A stretch of 64,000 nucleotides of DNA from Theropithecus gelada (GCF_003255815.1 NC_037669.1:117325195-117389194), one strand, 5' to 3'; numbered from the stretch's first letter, positions 24,375-35,669 are shown. Notes: generated by a model not told the origin, from the letters alone. Made by a program: numbers and translations.

Positions 24375-24575
24375 AGGCACAGATTCTGGAACCAAACTGC
24401 CTCAATTTGAATGCCAGCTTTCTATGCCTCAATTTTCTTATCTGAAAAATCAGAATACCACTAGTCTAATAATAACAATTATATCTCTCTAAAGGCATAT
24501 TTGTGAAGATTAAATGAGTTAATGTATGTGAAGTATTTAGAAGAATACCTGACACATGATGAATGCAATTTAAGG
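24375..24575 (+). repeat. MIR SINE, sense
   Basis: 'cacagattctggaaccaaac', 'ctcaattttcttatctgaaa' and 'gattaaatgagttaatgta' with the tail 'tacctgacacatgatgaat' follow MIR from start to end. About 15 bases in the core are missing ('ccacttactagctgtg'). Confidence 0.8.
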
Positions 24576-24585
24576 GTTTGTGTAG

Positions 24586-24612
<27 letters not shown>
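24586..24612. repeat. (CA)n microsatellite
   Basis: About 13 CA units just after the MIR tail. Confidence 0.95.
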
Positions 24613-24616
<4 letters not shown>

Positions 24617-25019
24617 CATTGTGCTTATGAAGCACCTATTATTCATACCCAATTGATCTTACTTTACTTCTTCTGAGATGAGCAAAGTTAACTAAACTAT
24701 GTGGATTTTGACTACAGTCTAGATAGTTTCAAAGAACCTATACTTAATAAATTCATGTGACATTTATCCAAAGATCTTAGAGATCTAGATAAGTGATTGA
24801 CTAATTAAGTGGAATAATTAAAAAGCTAGAGCTATCACCTAGTCAAATTACCTAGAGATTTCTTATTGATGAATTAGAAAATTTACTACATTTAGTACCA
24901 ATTTAATGAGACTAAATCTTGTTGATGTCCTTGATTGGGTAATTATGTAATGAGATACGGAAAGTAACTGCTATAAATCTGTCTTAGTACTATCCAGACC
25001 CCATGAGTAACATTTTGGA
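24613..25019. other. Unassigned AT-rich sequence
   Basis: No element was recognised. Confidence 0.45.
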
Positions 25020-25035
25020 CCTATTCCTCTTTTTT

Positions 25036-25108
25036 CTTTTTTTTTTTTTGAGACGGAGTCTCGCTCTGCCGCCCAGGCTGGAGTGCAGTGGCCAGATCTC
25101 AGCTCACT
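25036..25108 (-). mobile_element. Severely 5'-truncated young AluYR-like insertion
   Basis: A T-run is followed by the last ~60 bases of an antisense Alu, 'gagacggagtctcgctctg' to 'agatctcagctcac', where it stops. The 15-base target duplication cctattcctcttttt is perfect at 25020-25034 and 25109-25123. 'gcagtggccagatctcagc' carries the GGCC-for-CGC pattern that I associate with Old World monkey AluYR, in place of 'gcagtggcgcgatctcggc'. The perfect duplication and the near-absence of other changes argue for a recent insertion. Confidence 0.93.
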
Positions 25109-25419
25109 CCTATTCCTCTTTTTATATTCTCCTTTGGTTTATTCAAATCTGAGTGCATATGTGCAAACCATCACCAAAATAGCAGGATTATCTTTAATAT
25201 ATTTTAAAACTAGAGAAGGAAAAGTGAGTTTTGGTTTATTTTACATTTTCTATTCAGTGGGAGTTGGGTAATTTCAAATAGAAACCCATTCTTCATTTCT
25301 TTTCCAGGAGGCAAGTCATACATTTGGCTTCTAGATCACTTTAATGTCATTCATCTGATTCTGAATCTATGACTCCATAATGCAATACCTCGTTTGTGGC
25401 TAGCACTGAGAATCATGTT

Positions 25420-25565
25420 TTCACATTTCATTTGTACAAATAAAAAAGGGGAAGAAAGAGGACCAGAGAAGAGATGTTGCCTAAACAGGTACAAACAAAA
25501 TGTGGTAGCACTGGAATATACTCCAGTCCGTCCTAACCAAATCTAGTGTCTTTTCAACTGTCTTA
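25420..25565 (-). repeat. MIR SINE fragment, antisense
   Basis: 'cagagaagagatgttgccta', 'ggtagcactggaatatactc' and the end 'gtcttttcaactgtctta' follow the reversed MIR core ('agaggttaagtaacttgccca...ggcagagctggaattcgaac'). Confidence 0.6.
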
Positions 25566-26290
25566 TATCATAAATGCCCCAAATTGTCCACCTCTTTACA
25601 TATCCAGGCCAGCTTTCTTTCTGGTTCTCTTCAATGACAGTTGGAAATCATCACCTTCTGCAAGTCCCTAACTTGACTCTGATCCTTTGCACTTTAACAA
25701 CTTCTCTTTCTACTTTACAACCCTACAAAAAAAATAAAAATAAAAATAAAGGTGGTCGTGTGTTTACTCTCTCACACATAGGCCCTCTCTCAAATCATAT
25801 CAATTTTTTTTCTTTATTGTTCATAGCTGCTCTTTTTTCCCTGTTGCTGTCAGTTTTTACTTGTTTTTCCATCCAATCTCCATTTCCTCTGGTCTTGTCT
25901 GGGCTCACTATAATGGTTTTTCACCCTCATCTCTGTGATCTGAGACAGGCACATGACCAAGAAAGGTCATGCAGAGAAATCCTCTGGGTTGATATACCAA
26001 CACTGGGAGTAGAAGAGTCTTTTCCTTGAGGCTAAAATGCGAGTAGAATCTGGACATGTGACTATCTGGACAGTGACCATCAAGCTAATGACACAAAGAA
26101 AGCCTGTCTACAAAATTAAGCTAGCACCGCCAGATTTCACGTTTGTGATAACTAGGCTCCTTTGGATCCAGCTCTATGGAAGCCAGTTCTATTCCTGACC
26201 TACCCAATTATGAGAGTCAATACAGTCTCTTGTTTGTTTATACATTCTGGCTTGGGATTCTATAATTTACATCAGTTGTGGCCCTTTTCC
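25566..26290. other. Unassigned, with an old repeat 3' end at about 25920-26290
   Basis: 25574-26029 is a 151-codon plus-strand frame, one of the longest here. It is interrupted in composition by an A-rich (AAAAT)n stretch at 25727-25751, shows no domain, and begins in a T/C-rich region that opens frames by chance. 25920-26290 ('gagacaggcacatgaccaag', 'agcctgtctacaaaatta', 'ggatccagctctatggaagc') resembles an ancient repeat 3' end whose name I cannot assign. Confidence 0.35.
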
Positions 26291-26699
26291 TCTCTTCCTC
26301 ACTCTTTTATTTTCCTACTTCCTTCATCCTCACTCTTGCCCATCACTACACATATAGCCACCTGTATTCTAGATCTCATGTCTTCATCCCCTCAGGAACC
26401 AAGCCATTCCATCATAGCCCTTATTTTCATGTCTTCAAATGATGCCTTTCTATTTAGTATTTTTCCACTGCGTGCAGAGAGGCTTGTTTATTTAACAAAC
26501 AAACACAGCCATCTTTTATAGCATATCCTGTTCTACCTATTTCCTTCTCCAAGTAAGACTTTTGAAAGAATAGTCTATACTTATTTCCTCTAGTTCTTCA
26601 ACTACATCAACCCTGATTATTAATTGAAATACCTCATGCAATAGCCAAATTGAAGTACTATTTTCCACATCCAATTTTCTTTCTTTTTCTTTTTCTTTT
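26291..26699. other. C/T-rich unassigned stretch
   Basis: A pyrimidine-rich segment carries most of the 119-codon plus-strand frame at 26162-26521. It may be a decayed L2 ORF2 piece (compare 28415-29115), but no landmark is convincing. Confidence 0.35.
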
Positions 26700-26976
26700 T
26701 TCTTTTTTTTTTTTTTTTTTTTTGAGACAAGGTCTTGCTCTGTCTCCCAGGCTGGAGTGCAGTGGTACAATCTCAATCTCAGCTCACTGCAACCTCTGTC
26801 TCACAGGTTCAAGTGATTCTCATGCCTCAGCCCCTGGAGCAGTTGGGATTATTTTTAGTAGAGACGAGATTTCACCATGTTGGCCAGGCTGGTCTCGAAC
26901 TCCCGGCCTCATGTGATCCACCCTCCTCAGCCTCCCAAAGTGCTGGGATTACAGATGTGAGCCAACGCACCCAGCC
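26700..26976 (-). mobile_element. AluS, antisense, with internal deletion
   Basis: Long T-run (26706-26723), then 'gagacaaggtcttgctctg' to 'gtgagccaacgcacccagcc'. About 40 bases around 'ctgggactacaggcgcccgccacc' are missing: 'gcagttgggatta' jumps straight to 'tttttagtagagac' near 26850. The 118-codon and 88-codon plus-strand frames at 26650-27091 are Alu antisense frames. Confidence 0.92.
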
Positions 26977-27042
26977 CAATTTTCACATTTTTGTCCTTGT
27001 TTCACTTGGCCTATTTCTAATACATGATATTGTTCATTGTAA

Positions 27043-27918
27043 TTTTTTTTTAATTTTTATTTTTGTTTTAAGTTCCAGCATACATGTGTAGGATGTGCAG
27101 GTTTGTTACATAGGTAAACATGTGCCATGGTGGTTTGCTGCACCTATCAATGTATCACCTAGGTATTAAGCCCTGTATGCATTAGCTATTTAACCTGATG
27201 CTCTCCCTCCCCACCCCCTACAGGCCCCAGTATGTGTTGTTCCCCTCCTTTTGTCCATGTGTTCTCATTGTTCAGCCCCTACTTATAAGGATAAGGGAGA
27301 ATACCCTGTGTTGGGTTTTCTATTCTTGCATTAGTTTGCTGAGGATAATGGCTTCCAGCTCCAACCATGTCCCTGCAAAGGAATGATATCATTCCTTTTG
27401 ATGCCTGCATACTACTCCATAGTGTATATGTACCACATTTTCTTTATCCAGTCTATCATTTATGGGAATTAGGGTTGATTCCATGTCTTTGCTATTGTGA
27501 ACAGTGCTACAATGAACATATGCATGCACGTATCTTTGCAATAGAATGATTCATATTCCTTTGGGTATATACCCATTAATAGGATTGCTTGGTCAAATGG
27601 TATTTCTAGTTCTCTATCTTTGAGGAATTGCCACACCATCTTCCACAATTGTTGAACTAATTTACATTCACACCAACAGTATAAAAGCCTTCCTATTTCT
27701 CCACAACCTCGCCATCTTCTTGACTTTCTAATAATCACCATTCTGACTGATGAGATGGTATCTCACTTAAACAAATTTATAAGAAAAAAAATCAACAACC
27801 CCATTAAAAAGTGGGCAAAGGTCATGAACAGACACTTCTCAAAAGAAGACATTCATGCAGCCAACAAACATGTGAAAAAAAAAGTTCAACATCACTTATC
27901 ATTAGAAAAATGCATGAT
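27043..27918 (-). mobile_element. L1P 3' end with 5' inversion (twin priming)
   Basis: 27043-27768 is an antisense L1 3' end: a T-run, then 'aggtaaacatgtgccatggt', 'cagctccaaccatgtccctg', 'gttgattccatgtctttgct' and 'tgatgagatggtatctca'. At about 27769 the orientation flips: 27778-27918 is sense L1 from just upstream, 'aacaaccccattaaaaagtg', 'gaacagacacttctcaaaag', 'gacattcatgcagccaaca' and 'cattagaaaaatgca'. The two pieces abut in the consensus with only a small gap, the signature of twin priming. A weak repeat around catgatattgttc (27023) and catgatgaagttc (27913) may be the target duplication. Small frames here are fragments of the dead ORF2. Confidence 0.92.
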
Positions 27919-28081
27919 GAAGTTCTTAAAGTTAATCTGCCTCTAGCTTCCACGCTTCAATTTTCTTTAGGTTTTTCTCTTTCATTATTCAGTTGCAGAT
28001 CCCTTCAGGAGGTTCCTTTCTACCCTTTCTGTGCTTGTCCCTTACAACTCTGTCAATACTAAAGGTTTCATTATTATTTTT

Positions 28082-28384
28082 TCCTTTTTTGAGACAAGCT
28101 CTTGCTCTTTCATGCAGGTTGGAATGCAGTGGCAGGATCACAGTTCACTATAGCCTCAAATTTCTGGGCTCAAGTGATAAACTTCGGCCTCCTGAGTAGT
28201 TAGGACTACAGATACTGGCCACTATGCTTGTTTTTTTTTTGTTTGTTTGTGCTTGTTTATGTTTTGTAGAGACAAAGTCTCACTATGTTGCCAAGGCTGG
28301 TCTTGAATTCCTGGCCTCAAGGGATCCTCCTGTCTCAACCTACCAAAACGCTGGGATTACAGGCATGAACCACTGCACCTGGTG
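28082..28384 (-). mobile_element. Old AluJ, antisense
   Basis: From 'gagacaagctcttgctcttt' to 'catgaaccactgcacctgg'. 'tagcctcaaatttctgggct' and 'ctggcctcaagggatcctcc' are AluJ-type. The central linker has become a T/G-rich TTTGTTTG run (28230-28262). Confidence 0.88.
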
Positions 28385-28414
28385 AGGGTTTCATTCTTGG
28401 CCTCATCTCACTTT

Positions 28415-29115
28415 CTATGGCTTTGCCTACCACCTGTATGTAAATGACACCATTTACATTACATTGCATTGATACCCACTTACATTACATTGTTACTAGA
28501 AATGACATCCCTATTTCTAGTCCAGATCTCTCCCCTGAACTCTGAGCAATATATCCAACTGGCTGCTGATGCTTATTTCACTAGGACATTACAGATAACC
28601 CAATGTCAACAAATCAAAACATGAATTTTTTGTACTCTTCTACGATCCGTTCTTCCTCCTCCCTTCCTTATCTTAGTCAAAGTCTCCATCATCCTATCAA
28701 TTGCTTCCACAACTACCTTGACTCAGTTAACAACCCTTTCTGTCTCCAACACATAATCAATCTATAATGGAGAATGGTAGATCTTTCTTCCATTCTACAT
28801 TCAAATAAATGCATTTTCTATCTCTTGTAACATACTAAAATGTTGTCTCTATATCTAGTAAAGGCCCACCCACTTACCCTTCATGGAAATGTCTAAACGA
28901 CAGTTCAAAATGCAACCGTACCTTGTCACATCACTTTAAGGATGGATAAAGCAGATTCCTTAGTGTAGCACAGGAAGACCCTTTATACTCTGGCCTTACT
29001 TCTTCAGTCTCATCTCTATCACCTATGACATCTACTCATTACACAGTTCCCCAAATGCTCTATATTCTTCTATGACTCCAGACCTTTACCAATTCTGGTT
29101 GTTCATTCTGAAACC
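28415..29115 (+). repeat. L2 ORF2 C-terminal remnant, sense
   Basis: 'gtccagatctctcccctgaa', 'ctctgagcaatatatccaac', 'ttcttcctcctcccttcctt', 'accttgtcacatcacttt' and 'tttatactctggccttactt' follow the L2 reverse-transcriptase C-terminal region in sense (in living relatives the stretch after the YADD motif). Stops in all frames, with two short duplicated words, 'ttacattacattg', near 28451 and 28481. Confidence 0.65.
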
Positions 29116-29959
29116 TAGATTCCAGTGTTAACTGGGCTCACTTACACCAAAAAAAAAAAGGCCACAATTTTTTGGAGCAGCTTTAAAATAGATGATAAAC
29201 AGATTTATAATTATGTATGTAGTTATCTTGCCTGCTTGCTTTAACTCCTAAAAGTTACAACATTAAACTTATCCAAATTTTTCTCCCACATACAGGATAA
29301 CATAAGGAAACTCATTTTTAAGCACCTTATTATAAAATTTTGACTTTTTGTTAATGTTTCCCTCAAAACTTATTTTCAGCTCCTAGCATTAGCACCATCT
29401 CTAGAGACAGAGTCCCCACTCAGGCTGCACTCCGCTGATCTAAGGAAACCAAACTTGCTTTTGAGTTGAATTATGTCTACCGGCCACATGGGATGTTAGT
29501 TGTCTTCTTAGCCTTCTCTTTAGGTAATTCTCCAGCTTGTCTTGCTTCACTCTTAAATAATCAATATTTATAAGGCACTGTAGGCAGAGAACTACAGCCA
29601 TAAAATATCTTAATACAATGTCAACTTCAATAATTTCTTAAAGAAGAAAATGACTTGCTTCCTTCCTTTCATCTCATTAACTGTACTCTCTTAAAATGCA
29701 GTGCTTGTTTAGTTAATAAATAGACCCAATTAATAGACCCAATTAACTGATTTTGAACAACATTTAGCAGTTGTTCTCTCTTAGAAACTGTCTCAAATGC
29801 AAGGATTTGAGTATTTACATTACATCCAAAAATTTTGTAAATCTTATTAAGAGTAATGTGCTTAGTCCAAAGAGATAAAACATACACTTGAGGAATGATT
29901 AGTAGTAATTGCTATGCAATAAGTGATCAGTCATTAATTAACTCTTGCTAAAAATCTTG
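29116..29959. other. Unassigned sequence with a poly-A run
   Basis: An A-run sits at 29149-29159. No retroposon body was recognised upstream other than the L2 remnant, and no gene. A near-duplicate 'agacccaattaa' pair lies at 29722-29748. Confidence 0.4.
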
Positions 29960-30060
29960 CTAAAAAGATTTGTTGAGCTCCTACCATGTATCAGTCATCA
30001 TACAAGGATCTGGGGATTCACTGGCAGATAAGATGTAGTATTTGCTCCCAAAAAGGTTTG
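29960..30060 (-). repeat. L2 3' end, antisense
   Basis: 'tgagctcctaccatgtatca', 'ggatctggggattcactgg' and 'ttgctcccaaaaag' match the reversed L2 3' UTR. Confidence 0.6.
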
Positions 30061-30646
30061 TTTTTTGTTAGACTTGTAAGAAAAAATTGTGCAAACCATA
30101 TAAGATGTTGCACTTTTGGCAAGCTGATTTTAAATCTTATATTTTGTTGAAGATTTGAAAATAAAAACAATAATAAATAACTTAAAATTTTGAGACAGCA
30201 TGTTAGAGAGCTGAGTAATCAGATGCTAAATAGTGAATATATAAATATATACATATATACACAGACTCTATATAGTTATTTCTTATAAAGGATTTTGTTA
30301 ATTAGAAAACAAAAGAATGATTCATTTAGACAAAAATTTAAAGCAGACATGAATAACTTGTTATTCATGTATAAATAGCTTTGACTACCCTTACAAGTCA
30401 TTGAAATAACATTAGTAACATTAGTTTAGAAATTATATGTTTTTCACAAACTTTAGTAATCATTGAGGTGATGAGTTGGAAATTAATTAGTAAAACACTT
30501 ATTTTCTTTTCTATGTTGGAAAATCCATTAGCCAGAGTATAAATTTATATTGGTAATTTTAATGCTGCATCTAAGATAATATAAAAACTATTTTTAGATT
30601 GTATATAGTTTCATGGTATCGGAATCATAGTAGCTTGTTATGTATA
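30061..30646. other. Unassigned AT-rich sequence
   Basis: No element or gene was recognised. Confidence 0.45.
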
Positions 30647-30659
30647 ACTTCTGCCATTT

Positions 30660-30970
30660 TTTTTTTTTTTTTTTTTTTTTTTCTTGAGTGAGACTCTGTG
30701 TTGTCTCCTTCTGTCACCCAGGCTGGAGAGCAGTGGCGCGATCTCCACTCACTGCAACCTCCACCTCCCAGGTTCAATTCTCCTGCCTCAGCCTCCTGAG
30801 TAGCTGGTATTACAGGTGTGTGCCACCAAGCCCAGCTAATTTTTGTATTTTTAGTAGAGACGGGGTTTCACCATGTTGGCCAGGCTGGTGTCAAACTCCT
30901 GACCTCGTGATCCACCCGCCTCAGCCTCCCGAAGTGCTAGGATTACAGGCATGAGCCACCATGTCCAGCC
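30660..30970 (-). mobile_element. AluS, antisense, with perfect target duplication
   Basis: A long T-run (to about 30682), then 'gagtgagactctgtgttgtc' through 'ctaatttttgtatttttagt' to 'catgagccaccatgtccagc'. The 13-base target duplication acttctgccattt is identical at 30647-30659 and 30973-30985. A short internal duplication, 'tgtgttgtctccttctg', lengthens the 3' end. The plus-strand frame at 30688-30954 is an Alu shadow. Confidence 0.95.
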
Positions 30971-30985
30971 CCACTTCTGCCATTT

Positions 30986-31436
30986 CTTAAGCATATTTAA
31001 TAATAACACGACTATTTTATACTGAAACTAACCAAGGAAAACTGTGACAATCAGTACATACATATCAAACTATATGTCAGAATAACCTCATATTAGGCAA
31101 GTGATTCTCAGGTTTTCCTGTTCTCATAAATAATTTTGAGCATTTTATTGAAGTGCTGCATATTTGCATATGAGAATATATAGTTTATACACACACACAT
31201 ATAGATATAGATATTCTTAAGAAATTGAAGGTTTTGGGGTTTTATTTTAGGATGATGCAACACTTCACAGAATAATTGCCACTTTTCCAATCTGTGAATT
31301 TAAGTATTGTTTGTTAATTCAGGTATATTTTATTTGTTCTCAGTTCTTAGAAGGACAAGTCTTTCATGAAGTACTGAAGACTCTACCGCATGATAGTTGA
31401 GAGTAGTCTGAGGACTCTCAAATAAAAACAGACTAG
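30986..31436. other. Unassigned AT-rich sequence
   Basis: Contains a short (CA)4-TATAGATATAGATA patch near 31188-31214. Nothing else was recognised. Confidence 0.45.
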
Positions 31437-31560
31437 ACTTCAGAAAAAGAAGGAGAAGGAGCAAGAGGAGGAAGAGAAAGAAAAAGAGAGGGAAAAGGAA
31501 AAGAACGAGGGGGAGGCTGAAGTTGAAGAAGGGGAGGAGGAGCAGGAGGAAGAAAAAAAT
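31437..31560. repeat. Polypurine (GA-rich) tract
   Basis: About 120 bases are almost entirely A and G on the plus strand, in GAAGGAGGA-type words, with only scattered C and T near 31461, 31505 and 31518-31527. The opposite strand opens two overlapping frames (31330-31584 and 31433-31705) made of Phe, Leu, Pro and Ser, as expected from pyrimidine runs. Long purine mirror tracts can form triplex DNA; whether this one does is inference. Confidence 0.85.
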
Positions 31561-33969
31561 TACACACAGTATTAAAAAGTTCAACTGAGACCTGGCCTAG
31601 GCTAACAACACATTTTCTTTCTAGCTCTGGGTTTGAGGCTAACACTGGCACTCTTTTTATTGCTACTAGAAGAAATTTAATAAAGTAAAAGCAGCTCTGT
31701 GCCAAATTACTGCAGAGACCAACATTCTTAATTTTCAGAGGTAGGAAATCTGCCGCCTCATTAAAGAGGAATGCTGTGTTATTCGCCCACTAGCATCTAG
31801 CAGCTATAGTGCACACAGAAGGCTTGTCCTTCTGACCAGCAAAATGATGCAGAGAAGTTGACTTAAGATTATTTATTTGAGAACTTAGTAGGAAATGCAC
31901 ATTTAAAATACACTAGAAATTAATGCCCAATGAAAAAAATAATGTATTGTTTTATTATACAATATTTTCATTTATAAACAGCCAATTGGGGATAGGGAGA
32001 ATGAAGGGGAAAACAGAAAGAGTTTTCTGAAATAGATCATGCTGCTTCACTGTCTGAGAAGAGTACTACTCAAGGCACATAGTCCTCAAACAGCAGCTAT
32101 TTTAGTGAAGTTTATAGTTTTGTCTTCCTGGACTTCAAGGTCCATATTTGAAGGTTAAAAAGGGGAAAGCTGAATTCATTCTAAACGTCTTTTCTGCAAG
32201 TCAGCATTTCAATGCTCATTTCCCACAGTGGGGAATTAATCTCTACTTTTAACCCAATGGCCAACAATCCAAATGAACAGAGAAAATAATGTCTTCTTTG
32301 AAGTTATGTTTCATTACTCTAGAGGGGCCAGGTACTCTTGCTGAGACAGTTCATATTCTCAACTTACAGTAATTATCAAAACATTTTCTATATTTTTTGT
32401 ACTGTGTAATAGCTTGAATTCACAAATTTAGAGACATAACATTTACATTTTTATAGGAAATCTTAATATGAAGGTTTTAAAAGCAGTAATGGACTTTTCC
32501 TGGATTTCTGTTGTGGGGTTACTAACATTTTGTCTATTAAGGATTTTGAATTCTCACTGCACAAAAAAAAACTTATACCTGAAAGTAAGCTTTATACACA
32601 ATTGCCAGATTTGATTCCTCAATGTATTTATCTTTTGTGAAATAAATATGAATCTCTGAGATACTGTGCTTCTGATGGAATTTATAGGCCAACACTGTTT
32701 AATTATTCATGATGCAAGATTCATAAAGCCAAGAGACTCCTAAGGGAGCAGATGAAAACGATTCACTTATCCCATTTGGGTCAAATACTCAGGGTTGAGC
32801 CAAAATGCCTAGCATAGTACAGACAATTCTTTTTCAGGCTGACAATTTAAAAATGCTAAGAAAAAAGATGCTATAGTCACAGTAATTAAATTCTTCAAGA
32901 ACTTATATCCTCATGATATTTTTTATGTATTCCAACCCCAGGTTAATAATATTCCTTTATTAGTAATAATAAAAGGGAAAGTATTAATTTCACTCAAAAA
33001 TATTGAATACAAGATAATTTTAATAAGTCCAAGGGGGTTGGTGATATTAATAAATTCCTTCTACCCAAGGCACAATACTAGATACTGAGAGTTTCTCAAG
33101 GTTAACTCAAATACAATTTGATAAGTGAAACTATTCTCCATTTTAATTATTTAATATAATTTCTAACTCTGCAAATTGTACTCCTGAAATATACTTTCTA
33201 AGTAAGGAACATCATTTCTTATAAGGCTCACATTTAAACTTTCTATACAAGGCAAGATTTTAGAAGGTAAAACAATGAAATCATTCATAAAGACATTATG
33301 ACTAAGGACAAAAATAATAGAAATGGCAGAAGTTTTTCTGCAGGTAAAACTAAAACAAAAACGTGAAGGAAACAGAGAGTAGAATACGTTTGTGGTCAAA
33401 TTTTAAGAGATATTACCACCGGGCAGGGTAAGAAGCTAGGTATTTTCAAATTTCTTACTTTAATGTAATCAACATCCTATCTCTGTGTTTGAGAACTGAG
33501 AATAGCGTGTGCATTACTTTGGATATAATGACTTTTTCTTAAGGGAAGGATTGAATGTTCCCCAAGTCCCTAAATTCTATGATACCTCTACTGTTTGTCT
33601 AAATATTTTACTTCTGGTGAGTTTTATATTAACCCCAGCACTTCCACCTTAATGATCAGATTTGAATTTCTAGAATTCATTACCTTCTTTCTTGGAATGT
33701 CAACACTGCTAAAATTTGCAAACCTGCCTGCTTCAGCAAAGTTCAGGTTACAATCATAAATCTATCTATTTGGATAGGAATTTCTCTAGTGCACAGGAAT
33801 ATCAAGTATCATAACTCTAAGTTTAGAAATGTTCAGTGTTTCCTCTGAACACTCAGGTTCTGGAAAGCAGCATCAAAAACAATTTTCATTAGGACAGTGA
33901 AGAACAAAAGCACATCTATTGATATTCAACCCTTAATAAATGTTAAAGGCATTCTCTAAAAGTCTATTG
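31561..33969. other. 2.4 kb with no recognised repeat or gene
   Basis: The longest stretch besides the 60-64 kb region in which I see no repeat family. Small A-runs occur (32562-32570). A 78-codon minus-strand frame at 33163-33399 has no domain. It may be unique sequence and is the best place to look for conserved non-coding elements. Confidence 0.4.
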
Positions 33970-34432
33970 TTATTAGTTGAATTATGTACCTGCCAAAATT
34001 CATATCGATGTCCTAACCCCCCAGTATCTCAGAAGGTTATTTGGAAATAGGGTCATTACAGATATAATTATTTATTATGAAGTTGGGTTAGACTAGGTTG
34101 GGCCCCTAACTCAATATGGCTGACATTCTTATAAACAGGACATTTTGACACAGAGCTACATACACATATAGAACGCCATGTGAACACGAAGGCAGAAAAT
34201 GGGTTGGTTTATCTACAAGCCAAGGAATGCCAAAGGTTGCCTGCAAACCACCAGAAGCTGAAAGATAGACAAGAAATAGATTGTTCCTCATAGCTCTCGG
34301 AAGGGCCAATCCTACTGATGTCTTGATCTCAGACTTCTAGACTCCAGAACTGTGAAACAAAAAATTTTTGTTGCTTAATCCACCTAATTTGTTGTACTTT
34401 GTTACAGTAGCCCTAGAAAACTAATATACTTG
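33970..34432 (+). mobile_element. MLT1-type LTR (MaLR), nearly complete
   Basis: The order is 'ttagttgaattatgtacctg', 'aattcatatcgatgtcctaa', 'gttatttggaaatagggtca', 'gtaggttgggcccctaact'-like text, 'tctacaagccaaggaatgc', 'ttgatctcagacttctagac', 'ccagaactgtgaaacaaa' and the end 'cctagaaaactaatata'. MLT1 is the oldest MaLR class, so this is a solo LTR far older than the THE1 copy at 20179. No internal region or open frame. Confidence 0.9.
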
Positions 34433-34528
34433 TAGATATATCATAGAATTTAGAAGCTTAATGCTGACCTGAGGCAACAGCAGTACTTCAAAGTACAATA
34501 AATTCAATACATTTGCTATAAGGATGCA

Positions 34529-34550
34529 GGTTTTTATTGTTGTTGTTGTT
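34529..34550. repeat. Short (TTG)n run
   Basis: Five TTG units after a T-run. Confidence 0.8.
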
Positions 34551-34769
34551 TTCTGGAGATCAACTAATTCTTTTATTTGATCCATTTCCTAGAAAGATAA
34601 TTAGAATTTTTGTTTGCTCATTCCAGCACACACAAGCAGTTACAAGCTAAAGATTCCTTAGTGCAGATTCCACCTTTCTTTTAAATTGTGTCACTTTGAA
34701 ATGTCTCTTGTAATCCACTCTGTCTAAAGAAGGGCATTACCTGTAAGTTAGCAGTATTTATTATTCACA

Positions 34770-34900
34770 AGGTAGCTCTCCTAACAGCGAGGCTGGAGAT
34801 ATGAAGATGAATAAACAAGGGTTTTCATCATTAAGAATCCCATAGCCTACCCTGGGAGATTGATATATAAACAAGTAATCAAAATATACTGAGCTGAGTC
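34770..34900 (-). repeat. L2 3' end, antisense
   Basis: 'gaggctggagatatgaagat', 'gaataaacaagggttttcat' and 'atataaacaagtaatcaaa' follow the reversed L2 3' UTR. Confidence 0.6.
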
Positions 34901-34914
34901 TTGCTAAAACTGTA

Positions 34915-35150
34915 GTTCACATGTTATTGAGTGTTTTCTATCTACCAAAGACTGTTTTAGACACTTGGACGTGTTCTCTCATTTAATTCTATAACAGCTT
35001 TAGGAGGTGGGTATTATTATTATTCACACTTTACAGAGGAACAAACAGAAGAAAAGAGAAGGAAATCGCTCAAATTCACATGGCTAACAAGTGACAGACC
35101 CATGATTTGGCAAGACAAACCCATGCTGTTAGTCCCTCTGCTACAAGTGC
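34915..35150 (-). repeat. MIR SINE, antisense
   Basis: 'ctctcatttaattctataac', 'taggaggtgggtattattat', 'actttacagaggaacaaac' and 'tcacatggctaacaagtgac' are the reversed MIR in order. Well preserved for its class. Confidence 0.8.
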
Positions 35151-35669
35151 TATGTGTGTTTGGGGATAAAGGATAAGGTCAAGGAAGTGAAAACAAAAAT
35201 ATGCATTTAAGTTGGGCCATGGGTGAATTTGACAAGGAGAGAAAGAGAGATGGATATATCTGGAAGAAGAAATCCCCAAAAATATGATGGCAGTCACTGG
35301 CAATCATAAGCAGTTCAGTGTGGATGAAGTTGATGAAAGATAAAGAAATGGGGACAGCAGAAGTTGCAAGACAGGATGTTAAAAACACGGTGTGGGCACA
35401 CTGAATGCCCTTGCAAAGCAGTTAAGAGATTTCTCTGTTCAAAAAAGAAGTCCCCACTGGGTTTTGAGCATATTAGAAATACAATCATCTCTGTGTTTTA
35501 GATGCACCCCTGGCAGCTACTGAAAGAGCACAAGTCAATTCTAAAGTTGAATCTGAGAATATATGCCCAGACCACACAAATGTCTGAGGGTTACCCTCAA
35601 ATGGTTCAGAAAATAATTATACATATATATAATCACATGTAATTAACATAAAATTATAATTATTATATA
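35151..35669. other. Unassigned sequence
   Basis: No family was recognised. A (TATA)-rich patch at about 35620-35690 leads into the next L1 fragment. Confidence 0.4.

Noticed and set aside
25574..26029. 151-codon plus-strand frame as a gene
   Set aside because: Crosses an (AAAAT)n stretch that gives a Lys-Asn run; T/C-rich composition opens frames by chance; no domain or start context.
26650..27091. 118- and 88-codon frames
   Set aside because: Antisense Alu translations; they cover the AluS at 26700-26976.
27043..27918. Two independent L1 insertions in opposite orientation
   Set aside because: The two parts adjoin in the L1 consensus and have no separate tails or duplications between them. 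Twin priming is simpler.
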